A stretch of DNA of 64,000 nucleotides from an uncultured Flavobacteriaceae bacterium (GTDB lineage Bacteria > Bacteroidota > Bacteroidia > Flavobacteriales > Flavobacteriaceae). The number at the start of each line of letters is the position of its first letter. Position 1 is the stretch's first letter. The stretch covers positions 248,001-312,000 of the forward strand of contig CANNAN010000002.1 in the NCBI GenBank assembly GCA_947502635.1, in the 5' to 3' direction. Below are positions 43,581-53,061 of this stretch, piece after piece. The notes beneath the pieces were generated by a model, which was given only the letters and a program-made list of their open reading frames with translations, did not search any database and was not told where the DNA came from. Made by a program: the position numbers and the translations under genes.

Positions 43581-45680
43581 TTATTTCAAAAATTGAAATG
43601 CAATTAATGCAACTATATAAGCAAAGGCCGTCATAATTACTAATTGTAAAACGGGCCATTTCCAAGAATTAGTTTCGCGTTTTACGATAGCCAATGTGCT
43701 CATACATTGCATAGCAAAGGCATAAAATAATAGTAACGAAATACCTGAGGCAAATGTGAATAACGGACCGCCCAAAATAGGGTTTACTTCTGCTGCCATT
43801 CGGTTTTTTATGGTGGCTTCATCATCACTACCTACGCTATAAATAGTTGCTAATGTGCCCACGAATACTTCACGAGCAGCAAAAGAACTTACTATCGCAA
43901 TACCAATTTTCCAATCGTAACCCAGAGGTCTTATAGCAGGTTCAATGGCACGTCCAGTAATTCCAATAAAAGAATGTTCTAATTTATGAGAGGCTATTTT
44001 TTGTTTTAAATCTTCTTCGTTTAGATTTTGAGGTGCATATTCTGCTTTAACAATAGTCTCTGCGTTATTGAATTGTTCTCCAGGTCCATAAGATGCTAAA
44101 AACCAAAGCACAATAGATATGGCTAGAATGATTTTTCCTGCTCCAAAAACAAAAGATTTTGTTTTTTCAATAACAGTTAAAGCGACATTTTTAAACATAG
44201 GAAGTTTGTAATTGGGCATTTCAATTACAAAAAATGTTTTGCTTTTTATTTTTAGAATTTTATTTAGAATATATGCAGAAATGACTGCCGTTCCAAAGCC
44301 AATTAAATACAATAGCATCAGGGTTAAAGCTTGGTAACTTAAACCAAGAAAGCGTCCTTCGGGAATGACAAGTGATATAATAATTAAATAAACAGGAAGT
44401 CTTGCAGAGCATGTTGTGAACGGTGTTACCAAAATAGTAATTAAGCGTTCTTTCCAACTTTCTATATTTCTAGTGGCCATGATCGCTGGAATAGCGCAGG
44501 CAGTACCAGAAATTAACGGAACAACACTTTTGCCACTTAAACCAAAACGTCGCATGACCCGATCCATTAAAAAGACAACACGACTCATGTAGCCGCTTTC
44601 TTCAAGTACCGCTATAAATAAGAATAAGAAAGCAATTTGTGGAATAAAAATAACAATACCTCCCAAGCCAGGAATAATACCTTCAGCTAATAAATTAGTA
44701 AAAGCACCACTTGGTAACATGTTTTTAGTCCACTCACTTAAAGATGCAAAAACGGTATCAATAAAATCCATTGGGATACTAGACCAGTCGTAAATTGCTT
44801 GAAAAATAGTAAGTAGAATCACAAAGAAAATTGTGTAACCCCAAACTTTATGAGTTAAAATACGATCTAATTTTGTTCGTAAATCTTTAGCTTGTGAAAT
44901 ATCAATAGTTTGCCCTTTTTTAAGAACATTATTTATAAATTGATAGCGTTTAATGGTCTCCTTTTGCTGCAAACGTTTTAAATCAGCCTTACTTTTGGTT
45001 TTAAAATTGGCAACAGCACCTATTTCATTTCTATCCGTTTTTCCGAAATTAACATCTTGTGTTATTACTAACCAAAGTTTGTATAAGAGTTGATTGGGGA
45101 ATGCTTTACGTAAATTATCAAAATAATCTTGATCTATCTCAGAGGCATTTAAACAAGGTTTAATAGGGAGGTCTTTAAGGTTGGCAATAAGATTTTTTAA
45201 ATTGTTAATACCTTCATTCTTTCTTGTGCTTATTAAAGCTATTTTGGTTTGAAGGTGTTCTTCTAAATAATCAATATCTAATGAAATGCCCTTGTAACTC
45301 ATCCTATCTGCCATATTAATAACAAGAAGTGTAGGGATTTCTAAATCTTTAATTTGTGTGAACAGTAAAAGGTTTCGTTTTAAATTCTCGACATCACTTA
45401 CTACGACTGCTATATCTGGAAAATCTTTGTCATTTTTATTTAAAAGGAGTTCTATAACAACGTTTTCATCAAGAGAAGAGGCATTCAGACTGTAGGTCCC
45501 AGGTAAATCAATGATATGTGCTTTAACACCTCGAGGGAGTTTACATATGCCTTCTTTTTTTTCGACTGTGATCCCAGGATAATTACCTACTTTTTGGTTT
45601 AATCCTGTTAATGCATTGAAAACAGATGTTTTTCCTGTATTCGGATTCCCAATTAAAGCGACGTTTATTTGCTTACTCAT
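43581..45680 (-). CDS. feoB: ferrous iron transporter FeoB
   Basis: 699 residues from ATG 45680, which overlaps the feoA stop. N-terminal GTPase: G1 GNPNTGKTS, G3 DLPGTYSL, G4 NMAD. The FeoB gate region and two Gate/nucleoside-recognition modules with about nine to ten membrane helices follow (RRFGLSGKSVVPLISGTACA, FVGTLATIYSVGSDDE). It imports Fe2+ across the inner membrane. The operon is feoA-feoB-Cys-rich protein. Confidence 0.97.
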   Translation of the reverse strand: MSKQINVALIGNPNTGKTSVFNALTGLNQKVGNYPGITVEKKEGICKLPRGVKAHIIDLPGTYSLNASSLDENVVIELLLNKNDKDFPDIAVVVSDVENLKRNLLLFTQIKDLEIPTLLVINMADRMSYKGISLDIDYLEEHLQTKIALISTRKNEGINNLKNLIANLKDLPIKPCLNASEIDQDYFDNLRKAFPNQLLYKLWLVITQDVNFGKTDRNEIGAVANFKTKSKADLKRLQQKETIKRYQFINNVLKKGQTIDISQAKDLRTKLDRILTHKVWGYTIFFVILLTIFQAIYDWSSIPMDFIDTVFASLSEWTKNMLPSGAFTNLLAEGIIPGLGGIVIFIPQIAFLFLFIAVLEESGYMSRVVFLMDRVMRRFGLSGKSVVPLISGTACAIPAIMATRNIESWKERLITILVTPFTTCSARLPVYLIIISLVIPEGRFLGLSYQALTLMLLYLIGFGTAVISAYILNKILKIKSKTFFVIEMPNYKLPMFKNVALTVIEKTKSFVFGAGKIILAISIVLWFLASYGPGEQFNNAETIVKAEYAPQNLNEEDLKQKIASHKLEHSFIGITGRAIEPAIRPLGYDWKIGIAIVSSFAAREVFVGTLATIYSVGSDDEATIKNRMAAEVNPILGGPLFTFASGISLLLFYAFAMQCMSTLAIVKRETNSWKWPVLQLVIMTAFAYIVALIAFQFLK

Positions 45681-45909
45681 GCGTTGTCTTTTCAATTAAA
45701 ATATGAGAAGCTGTTTCTTTTCTAATCGCTAAGTGTGTTCCATTAATATTTAAATACATGGGGTCTTGAAATGGAGCTAGTTGCACAAGTTGTACAGCAT
45801 TGCCTGGTAAACAACCCATTTCTAAGAGTTTTAAAGGGATATGAATAGATGAAACATCGGTAATAATACCCTTTTCACCACGTTTAAGATGTGCTAAAGT
45901 GTCCTGCAA
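45673..45909 (-). CDS. feoA: ferrous iron transport protein FeoA
   Basis: 78 residues, an SH3-like fold: LAHLKRGEKGIITDVSSIHI, LLEMGCLPGNAVQLV and HLAIRKETASHILIE match FeoA. It is the regulatory partner of FeoB. Its TAA overlaps the feoB ATG by 8 bases (ATGAGTAA), the same join as between the two metal permeases. Confidence 0.95.
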   Translation of the reverse strand: MQDTLAHLKRGEKGIITDVSSIHIPLKLLEMGCLPGNAVQLVQLAPFQDPMYLNINGTHLAIRKETASHILIEKTTHE

Positions 45910-45981
45910 GCTTATTTAGATTGATTTTAAAGAAGCAAAAGTAATGTAAAAATATAGTCTAAAAAAATGGTTGATAAAAAA

Positions 45982-46656
45982 CTATTTTTGATATGCTTCT
46001 TTTAGGGTTTTAATATCATCAAGTAAACGATTGATATCTTGGGTATCTGTACCATCATAAAAGCCCCTTATTTGACGTTTTTTATCAATAAGCATGAAGT
46101 TTTCTGTATGCACCATATCAAAAGGACCACCGTCTCCATGGTCTTTAACCGCCAAATAGCTTTTTCTGGCTAGTTGATATATTTGTTTTTTATCGCCAGT
46201 CACTAAATTCCATTTACTATCATTGACCCCTTTTTTCTTAGCATAACGTTTTAGTTGAGCAACAGTATCTATTTCTGGAGTTACCGAGTGAGAAAGTAAC
46301 ATAATGTCGTCATCATTAATAACTTCTTGTTGTATTTGCTTCATATGATCGGTCATAATAGGGCAAATGGTTTGGCAGGTCGTAAAAAAGAAATCGGCGA
46401 CATATATTTTGTCTTTATAGTCGTTTTGTGTAATCGTTTTGCCGTTTTGATTGATAAGGGAAAAATCGGCTATTTTATGATACTTTTTTTTGTATTGAAT
46501 GGTACTGTCTACTAATTCAGTACTTACCATAGTAGGTTGATAAACAGGGAGTGGTTGGTATACATTTAAAGTGTTATAGATAATTGAAACGATAACAATT
46601 GAAATAATGGCAAAAACGATTGCAAATCCCCTATAATTCTTGAAAAATGATAACAT
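45982..46656 (-). CDS. SCO1/SenC family protein
   Basis: 224 residues from ATG 46656. One N-terminal membrane anchor (AIVFAIISIVIVSIIYNTL) precedes a thioredoxin-like domain with copper-binding CQTICP (Cys-x3-Cys-Pro) and the distal His in DMVHTENFMLID. SCO1 proteins deliver copper to the CuA site of cytochrome oxidase or act as thiol reductases. It is not in an operon with oxidase genes here. Confidence 0.93.
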   Translation of the reverse strand: MLSFFKNYRGFAIVFAIISIVIVSIIYNTLNVYQPLPVYQPTMVSTELVDSTIQYKKKYHKIADFSLINQNGKTITQNDYKDKIYVADFFFTTCQTICPIMTDHMKQIQQEVINDDDIMLLSHSVTPEIDTVAQLKRYAKKKGVNDSKWNLVTGDKKQIYQLARKSYLAVKDHGDGGPFDMVHTENFMLIDKKRQIRGFYDGTDTQDINRLLDDIKTLKEAYQK

Positions 46657-46811
46657 TGAAGTTGGTAAAATAAACTCATACAAAAATACAATGAAACTTT
46701 GGGGACTAAAAATTTAATCGAAAAGAATTCCTTAGGGAGCTTTTAAGATTAAACTCTTGTTAAAAAGATATGCATCTAATTAATTGTCTTTTTAAAGTTG
46801 GTTTAAAAGCG

Positions 46812-46819
46812 TACTTTTG
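46812..46819 (+). promoter_or_regulatory. -7 box of the rseP promoter
   Basis: TACTTTTG fits TAnnTTTG, 29 bases before the ATG. A TTG lies 25 bases upstream, a slightly long spacing. Confidence 0.4.
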
Positions 46820-46848
46820 TTCGATTAAAAAAAATCGATTGAAGTTAT

Positions 46849-48195
46849 ATGGAGTTTGTTATTAAAATATCTCAATTTTTACTAAGTCTTTCGTTGCTAA
46901 TTATTTTACACGAATTAGGACATTTCATCCCAGCGAAGGCTTTTAAAACACGAGTAGAAAAGTTTTATTTATTTTTTGATGTGAAATTTTCATTATTCAA
47001 AAAGAAGATAGGTGAAACTGTTTATGGTATTGGTTGGTTGCCATTAGGTGGCTATGTGAAAATTGCAGGAATGATTGATGAAAGCATGGATACAGAGCAA
47101 ATGGCCAAAGAACCACAACCTTGGGAGTTTCGATCCAAGCCAGCATGGCAGCGTTTAATTATTATGTTAGGGGGTGTTACAGTAAACTTTTTGCTGGCAA
47201 TTTTTATCTACATTGGAATGAGTTATTTTTATGGAGATCGATTTTTGCCAAATGAAAATATTAAAGATGGTCTTTTTATAGAAAGTACCATAGCTAATAA
47301 AGCAGGGTTGCTTACTGGTGATAAAGTTATTGCGGTAGATGGTGATAAAATTGAAAATTTTTCTGAAATTTCTGAAAAAGTACTGTTTGGTAAAGAGATT
47401 ATCATTGAAAGAGATGGGGTACAATCAACAGTAAACATGCCTGAAGATTTTTTGTCTCAGTTAATTGACTCTAAAGAAAAAGGGTTCATAAAATTAAGAG
47501 AACCTTTTGTTATAGTTAAAGTTCCAGACACTTCTTATAATAAAGACAGTGGTGTTAGAAAAGGAGATATTATTATAGGGCTAAACGATTTTGAAACCAA
47601 GTATATTGATCAGGTAAAATCTGGATTAGAGAAATTTAAAGGACAAGAGGTTAGCGCAAAGGTTTTAAGAGACGACGCTGAGGTTACTTTACCATTAAAA
47701 ATAAACGAAGCAGGTAAATTAGGATTGGTTTATGCATCAGGCGCTACGCCAGAAACTTTAGAAGCTTTAGGGTATTATCAATTTGAAACTAGGGAATATG
47801 GCTTCTTTGAATCCTTTCCTATAGGTTTAAAGAAAGCAGGAGATAAAATATCATCTTATATAACCCAATTCAAAGCTATTTTTACTCCAAGCACAGGCGC
47901 ATATAAAGGTGTAGGGGGATTTAAAGCTATTTATGATATCTTTCCGAGCTTTTGGAGCTGGCAAGTATTTTGGAGTATCACAGCCTTTTTATCTATCATG
48001 CTAGGTGTTTTAAATTTATTACCAATACCAGCTTTAGATGGCGGGCATGTTATGTTTTTACTATATGAAATGATATCTGGAAGGAAACCTGGAGACAAAT
48101 TTATGGAGTATGCACAAATGGTTGGATTCTTTATTTTAATAGCTTTAGTTTTGTTTGCAAACGGGAATGATATATATAAAGCGATTTTTGGATAA
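46849..48195 (+). CDS. rseP: RIP metalloprotease RseP (site-2 protease)
   Basis: 448 residues, the normal length. The zinc site HELGH is at residues 21-25 in the first membrane helix, and the third ligand is in LLPIPALDGGH near 395-405. Two PDZ-like domains lie between (IANKAGLLTGDKVIAVDGDK, GVRKGDIIIGLNDFE). It cleaves membrane-bound anti-sigma factors and signal-peptide remnants inside the inner membrane. Confidence 0.96.
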   Translation: MEFVIKISQFLLSLSLLIILHELGHFIPAKAFKTRVEKFYLFFDVKFSLFKKKIGETVYGIGWLPLGGYVKIAGMIDESMDTEQMAKEPQPWEFRSKPAWQRLIIMLGGVTVNFLLAIFIYIGMSYFYGDRFLPNENIKDGLFIESTIANKAGLLTGDKVIAVDGDKIENFSEISEKVLFGKEIIIERDGVQSTVNMPEDFLSQLIDSKEKGFIKLREPFVIVKVPDTSYNKDSGVRKGDIIIGLNDFETKYIDQVKSGLEKFKGQEVSAKVLRDDAEVTLPLKINEAGKLGLVYASGATPETLEALGYYQFETREYGFFESFPIGLKKAGDKISSYITQFKAIFTPSTGAYKGVGGFKAIYDIFPSFWSWQVFWSITAFLSIMLGVLNLLPIPALDGGHVMFLLYEMISGRKPGDKFMEYAQMVGFFILIALVLFANGNDIYKAIFG

Positions 48196-48211
48196 AATTT
48201 TTAAAATTTTA

Positions 48212-48242
48212 TTTGCAGTAACTAAAAATATATATATATTTG
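48212..48242 (+). promoter_or_regulatory. promoter of tRNA-Asn
   Basis: TTTG (48212-48215), 19 bases, TATATTTG (48235-48242): the textbook Bacteroidota promoter, 25 bases upstream of the tRNA. Confidence 0.8.
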
Positions 48243-48267
48243 CGCTCGCTAAGACAGAATAGCACAC

Positions 48268-48341
48268 TCCTTCTTAGCTCAGTTGGTTAGAGCATCTGAC
48301 TGTTAATCAGAGGGTCCTTGGTTCGAGCCCAAGAGAAGGAG
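48268..48341 (+). tRNA. tRNA-Asn (anticodon GTT)
   Basis: 74 bases with acceptor TCCTTCT / AGAAGGA and discriminator G. The D arm is AGCTCAGTTGGTTAGAGC, the anticodon stem-loop CTGACTGTTAATCAG with GTT, and the T loop GGTTCGAGCC. CCA is not encoded. A terminator follows. Confidence 0.95.
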
Positions 48342-48342
48342 C

Positions 48343-48376
48343 AAAAAACCACTTAAGAAATTAAGTGGTTTTTTTA
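48343..48376 (+). terminator. Rho-independent terminator after tRNA-Asn
   Basis: AACCACTTAAG-AA-ATTAAGTGGTT with seven T following; it starts two bases after the tRNA. Confidence 0.88.
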
Positions 48377-48716
48377 TGTAATACACTTTCCTGACACTAT
48401 TTATGCTTACTGTATTGGTTACATTTTATCTTACTTGAACACTACAAAAAAATGACAGGATTATAAGCTGTTAAGTTATCGTAAGGTGTGTTTTGTGTCT
48501 AAAGTCTTGATATATATGTTCTGGTATTTAATTTTTTAACCATCAATCAGGCCACTGAGTTTCTCTTGTATATAGATAGTAGTCACATCTGTTACATGAA
48601 GAGATGTAAAAACGAGATGCTAATTCACATCTCATTTAAATTTGACTCAATGAACTAATCTAGGAAACACTGAATATAAAAATTGATTTAGGGAAAGAAT
48701 TGAAAAATAAAAATAG

Positions 48717-48779
48717 CTAACAATTTGTACAGTGTATATGTCCCTTCGGGATAGAAATACACCATACAAGAGTTGTTAG
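48717..48779. repeat. solitary long hairpin with CTAAC...GTTAG ends
   Basis: CTAACAATTTGTACAGTGTA...TGTCCC-TTC-GGGATA...ATACACCATACAAGAG...TTGTTAG: 63 bases folding into one long imperfect stem with several asymmetric bulges. It ends AAC/GTT like the array sites in region 1. It lies in a 500-bp gene-free stretch between tRNA-Asn and the VOC gene, with no cassette gene beside it. The remainder of 48377-48879 shows nothing else I can support. Confidence 0.6.
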
Positions 48780-48879
48780 AGGTTGTTTCTTGGATTATAT
48801 TAGCCTTATGCTTAAAGAGAGGGCTCTAATTATGCTTTTGTACTTTGTAGGGCTTATAAAGTAATGATATCTATTTGCA

Positions 48880-49428
48880 TTAATCCCAGGCAGAAAGACC
48901 AATGATTTCTCCGTTTGGTCCCACGAAAAAGGTGTATTTGTCGCGAACATAGTGTTCGTTTTCCAACTCATATCCTTCTTCTTTTAACTTATCACCTATC
49001 GGTCCGATGTCACTAACCTTAAGCATGAAGTGGTTGTGATTGGTGTTTCCGATTGGACCTATTGTGTGCATAAATTCTGGCGCGGTAACCGATAGCCCAA
49101 TTGTCAAGTCATTCGTCTTCAACTTCATGACTAGCATTCCTTCAAGTCCTGGACCATGAAGAACCTCGGCTTCAGACAATTTAAAACCAAGAATCTCACG
49201 ATACAACTTCAGGGTTTTCTCGAGTTCGAGTACATGTACGCAGATGTATTTCAAGCCAATGACTTTAGCTTGTGGTTTGCTTTCTTCAGCCGCAACTGGC
49301 GAATCCGCCGTCTGGGCGAAACTATAACCTGTGCTAGCGATTATGAACACTGCTATAAGACAGTATTTCCAAATGAAGTTCGACTCAGTGTTGTTTTCTT
49401 TTTTGCTCTTACTAATATCAATTTTCAT
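48880..49428 (-). CDS. secreted VOC-family protein
   Basis: 182 residues with an N-terminal signal-like helix (YCLIAVFIIASTGYSFAQ) after a long charged start (ATG 49428; a shorter start is not evident). The VOC domain of about 120 residues: LKYICVHVLELEKTLKLYRE, LGFKLSEAEVLHGPGLEG, NHNHFMLKVSDIGPIGDKL and NGEIIGLSAW. Periplasmic VOC proteins may be metal-dependent lyases; the substrate is unknown. The DNA is richer in G+C than its neighbours, which hints at recent acquisition. Confidence 0.82.
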   Translation of the reverse strand: MKIDISKSKKENNTESNFIWKYCLIAVFIIASTGYSFAQTADSPVAAEESKPQAKVIGLKYICVHVLELEKTLKLYREILGFKLSEAEVLHGPGLEGMLVMKLKTNDLTIGLSVTAPEFMHTIGPIGNTNHNHFMLKVSDIGPIGDKLKEEGYELENEHYVRDKYTFFVGPNGEIIGLSAWD

Positions 49429-49500
49429 AATAAATTCTGTAAATTTTTGTTTTTGTAAAGCTATGATGATTTATAATAATTGTAAGTCCAATTTTTCTAG

Positions 49501-49576
49501 ATAAAAACTGAACACATAAAATTTTGACAGTAATAGCCTTGAATATGACCATTCTTTACCTGAATAAAAACTGAAC
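49501..49576. promoter_or_regulatory. paired ATAAAAACTGAAC direct repeats
   Basis: ATAAAAACTGAAC at 49501-49513 and again at 49564-49576, 63 bases apart, upstream of the DUF1080 gene at 49768. A third copy (ATAAAAACTGACC, 53586-53598) is upstream of the LuxR-type regulator. They are candidate binding sites for a common regulator. Confidence 0.4.
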
Positions 49577-49767
49577 AATTTATTTAAACTAGTCAATCAA
49601 GATTTTAGAAAGTATGTTATTTTGTAATATTACAACTCTTAAGTCTTTAAGAAGCTCTTTACATTTTAGTCTTTTAGTTTCATAAAAATACTTAAGGCAC
49701 CAGATAAATTTTAGCTTGAATAAAGACTCAAATTATGATGCAATCATAGATAACCAAAACAAATAGT

Positions 49768-50667
49768 ATGAAATTTTATAAAAATCTTTTCCCTCTACTC
49801 TTACTTGTAATTTCTTGTTCTCAAGTAAAAAATGAAGAGAAACCAAACGTTGGTGAAGCATATGAGTGGGAAGAATTAATAGATACAGATTTGACCAATT
49901 GGGACAATTATCTCAGTTACCAACACCAGCCTGGTTACGATGGTTCGGTTCCAAAAAATGAGCAGGGTGAAGAAATTGCTCCAATCGGTTTAAACAACTC
50001 TTCGTATAATGTTTTTACTACCTTTCAAGAAGGTGGCGATACTTTAATAAGGAATACAGGTGAGTACTATGGTTGTTTAATTACCAAAAAAGAATATGAA
50101 AACTACCATTTCCAGTTAAAATATAAGTGGGGTGATAAAAAATGGGCTTATAGAAAAAACTTGCTCAAGGATTCGGGGATTCTATACCACTCTGTTGGTC
50201 CTATGGCAGTAGAATACTGGAGATCATGGATGCTTTCTCAAGAATTTCAGATTATGGAAGGTCATACGGGCGATTATTGGTGTCAGGCAAATTCGGCAAT
50301 AGATATTCGTGCCTATAAACCAGAATCTATTTTAGACCCGATGGCACATGAATCTCAAGATTACATTACCCTAAGCATGAACAGTCCATACAGAAATTAT
50401 TGTCTAAGAAGCGGTAATTACGAAAAGCCAGATGATGAATGGAATACACTTGACTTATACTGTTACGAGGATAAAAGCCTACATGTAGTAAATGACGAAG
50501 TAGTTATGATCTTAAAAAACTCTAGATATATAGACGAGAATGGAAAAGATGTACCACTTACTAAAGGAAAAATTCAATTGCAGAGTGAAGCGGCTGAAAT
50601 ATTCTTTAAGGATATTAGAATACGAAAAATAGATTCGCTTACACAGCAGCAAAAAAAACTTTTCTAA
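49768..50667 (+). CDS. DUF1080 (3-keto-disaccharide hydrolase-like) lipoprotein
   Basis: 299 residues with a lipoprotein signal (LLLLVISCSQ, Cys near 17). The domain is the same as at 42414: [50 protein letters not shown] and KGKIQLQSEAAEIFFKDIRI. In polysaccharide-utilisation loci such proteins probably act on oxidised disaccharides or bind sugar. It lies 82 bases upstream of the GH16 gene on the same strand, so the two may be co-transcribed. Confidence 0.88.
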   Translation: MKFYKNLFPLLLLVISCSQVKNEEKPNVGEAYEWEELIDTDLTNWDNYLSYQHQPGYDGSVPKNEQGEEIAPIGLNNSSYNVFTTFQEGGDTLIRNTGEYYGCLITKKEYENYHFQLKYKWGDKKWAYRKNLLKDSGILYHSVGPMAVEYWRSWMLSQEFQIMEGHTGDYWCQANSAIDIRAYKPESILDPMAHESQDYITLSMNSPYRNYCLRSGNYEKPDDEWNTLDLYCYEDKSLHVVNDEVVMILKNSRYIDENGKDVPLTKGKIQLQSEAAEIFFKDIRIRKIDSLTQQQKKLF

Positions 50668-50749
50668 ATCTAAATTGAATTAAGAACAATCTGTTCTATT
50701 CGTGGTATGTTAAGTTCTGTCAACTTTTAAAAATTTAAAATAATATAGT

Positions 50750-51730
50750 ATGAAAATCAGTATAAAAACCAAATTATTCTTAGTTTGTAGTATTGTAATT
50801 GCGCTTATTGCTTGTTCATCGAATTCGAACGATATGGAAGAAGAGGAGCCAAAAGACCCAATAGACGAAAATAAAATCGAACCATTTGAACTTTCAGACT
50901 TAGATCCGAACTTACCGTCATTTGTTTCAGTTATTAATACTACGCCAGATGATATGCAATGGGTAAAAGTAGAAGCCATGTCAGACGAGTTCGATTCTTG
51001 GGATGACGATAAGTGGTTCAATTCCTTTTGGAACTATGGAAATACTCCAGTATCAATGAGAAGTGAAAACTCTAGTGTTGTTGATGGTAAACTTTGTATT
51101 AAGGCAACGCTTGATGAAAATAGTCAATTGTGGTTTAGAACAGCAAGGGTGCATTCGAAAACACAAATAAGTTACCCTATGTATACCGAATGTAGCATGA
51201 AAACTTCTAGCTTATCGGCATTCAATACCTTTTGGATGAACAATGGTGATATTGACGATAGGGATGAAATTGATATTGTGGAGAGCAATGCTAACCCTAC
51301 GCCAGAATGTAGCGATCAGACAAATAAACCAAGTAACTTTCCTTGGACACCATGGGATTTCCCTACACAGATGAATTCTCAATATTTTATTGCAAAAGGA
51401 GGAGTTACAGAAAGGCACGAAGATAATTTTGATACGAGAATGTTATCAGATGCAAACCCTAATAAAGGTAAAACTTGGGATGAAACATACCATATTGTTG
51501 GGGCTTGGTGGAAAAATGCTCGAACAGTTCAATTTTATTTAAACGGAGAGGAAGCTGGAGAAGTTATCACAGGTCAAAATTTTACAAGAGAATTGGAACT
51601 AATATTTGATTTATGGACTTCTGAGGAATGTTATTTAGGAGGATTACCTCAAAAAGAAGAGTTGAATGACGACTCCAAAAACACAATGCGTGTGGATTGG
51701 GTTCGCACCTGGAAATTGGAAGAAAAATAG
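50750..51730 (+). CDS. GH16 family glycoside hydrolase lipoprotein (agarase/porphyranase-like)
   Basis: 326 residues: lipoprotein signal (IVIALIACSSNS) and an acidic linker, then a GH16 jelly-roll catalytic domain with DEFDSWDDDKW at its start and the catalytic ExDxxE motif in RDEIDIVESN (nucleophile and acid/base Glu). The later WDETYHIVGAWWKNARTVQF matches the HxxGxxW segment of agarases, porphyranases and carrageenases. An endo-acting, surface-anchored enzyme on a galactan is likely; the exact substrate cannot be fixed from sequence. Confidence 0.88.
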   Translation: MKISIKTKLFLVCSIVIALIACSSNSNDMEEEEPKDPIDENKIEPFELSDLDPNLPSFVSVINTTPDDMQWVKVEAMSDEFDSWDDDKWFNSFWNYGNTPVSMRSENSSVVDGKLCIKATLDENSQLWFRTARVHSKTQISYPMYTECSMKTSSLSAFNTFWMNNGDIDDRDEIDIVESNANPTPECSDQTNKPSNFPWTPWDFPTQMNSQYFIAKGGVTERHEDNFDTRMLSDANPNKGKTWDETYHIVGAWWKNARTVQFYLNGEEAGEVITGQNFTRELELIFDLWTSEECYLGGLPQKEELNDDSKNTMRVDWVRTWKLEEK

Positions 51731-52081
51731 TCTCTTAGAAGGAAACATTAGCTTGAATAATAATGCTTAACAGCATTGCATTAACTAGTTCTCTCAAATA
51801 TTGCAATGGCTTTTGATTTCTGAAAAAGAACAGAAAAACTCTTTTATTGAGGCACCTTGATTAAGGTTTTTAATTAGTCAAAATAAGATATGGTTTTGAT
51901 TTCAGAACGTGTCAGGAATTAAAAATTGATAAAAATTGTTGGTTATAGACCGGTATAACAGGCAGGAAATTGGTGGGTAATGAAGATGATGGATGACCAA
52001 AATAAAAAATAGATTGAATTGGGTTATTTAACCTAATGAATAAACAGTTAGTTTATTATATAATTAGTTTAGTTTCAGTAT

Positions 52082-52105
52082 GGGACATGGTTGATGCCAT
52101 GTCCC
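52082..52105. terminator. hairpin, possible terminator
   Basis: GGGACATGG-TTGATG-CCATGTCCC has a perfect 9-bp G+C-rich stem but no strong T run. It lies about 350 bases after the GH16 stop and may end that transcript. Confidence 0.5.
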
Positions 52106-52596
52106 TTCTCATGCAGTGTTGTAATAGGCAAATATGAGTTTGGTTTGCAGAAGAAGGTTTTTTTGAAACCCCTATTATTAAACAGGCCAAGTTTTATAAA
52201 CTGAAATATGGGCCAAACAAAGCTATTAAAAGAGAATAGATTTCATTCCCTTTGTTTTTCTATTTGTCCATAGTAATAGATTAATGTACTTGACGACACT
52301 TGGAGTAAATTCTTCTCCTCTTCAATAAAAATAAATCCATAGAAATTCTTTAAATCTTTGTGAAACTTTAAACGTGTACTTGAAAGTATTTAAGCAAAGA
52401 CAGCACAGAAGAATGAGTGTCTTATTGTTAATGATAGTGGTGGGACGTTGCTGGATAGTAAACAGCTATTTACAAGATGTATATAGGGAGCCGCTTATCT
52501 TTAAAGAAGGTAACCATACATTTTAGTATAAAAAAATGAAAAGTATCTATACATAAGGTTAGTTGATGTTAGGATTGTGATAAGCACTTAAATGAT

Positions 52597-52710
52597 TTAA
52601 TTTTCAACGCACTCTCTCTTAGCCTGATATTTTTTGAAGTAAATCTCACGATGTTTTTGGTGGTACTAGTTGTTGTAAGCATGAAATAATTCGAATCCGT
52701 AGTATTTTAG
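52597..52710 (-). pseudogene. decayed gene fragment
   Basis: Read on the - strand: LKYYGFELFHAYNN-stop-YHQKHREIYFKKYQ and AKRECVEN-stop. The protein-like composition with a single internal stop suggests an inactivated gene. The family is not recognised. Confidence 0.4.
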
Positions 52711-52836
52711 GTAGGATCTTTTTTCATTGTTCTCTTAATCTGTTAAGGTCTATAGTATGAGTATTGATTCTGGATATAACTGATGTTATTTCAAAGTTTA
52801 TTTATTGGATACTGTTGTTTTTTGAGACCATCGGTT

Positions 52837-53061
52837 TTAATTAGAACAACCATACCGATATTTTATGTAAGAAGCTTCAGGTTTATACATTATGGCAGTC
52901 CCTTCTTTATAAGCTAAACTTCCCTTTATGTCTAGTTGTAGGCTAGAAAACTCAATAAACCACTCGTAGCCATGACCTGTTGGTTATTATAAATTTCTTT
53001 TTGATACTTCACTTAGGTAATTGACATCGGTTATGTCTAAATGGTCTATTTGTTCTTGAGT
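52837..53061 (-). pseudogene. decayed gene fragment
   Basis: Read on the - strand, one frame gives TQEQIDHLDITDVNYLSEVS, KRNL, two stops, then PTGHGYEWFIEFSSLQLDIK and GSLAYKEGTAIMYKPEASYI. Such protein-like sequence on both sides of the double stop indicates a former gene, perhaps part of the surrounding polysaccharide locus. I cannot name the family. Confidence 0.5.

Noticed and set aside
43581-45680. Many secondary ORFs on the opposite strand of feoB, mfd, the beta-helix gene and the Sus genes
   Set aside because: They are shadow frames of well-supported genes, with no signal peptide, domain or start context of their own.
52143-52240. Possible transposase remnant (frame reading WFAEEGFFETPIIKQAKFY)
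   Set aside because: No transposase motif or terminal repeat can be recognised; it is too short to assign.
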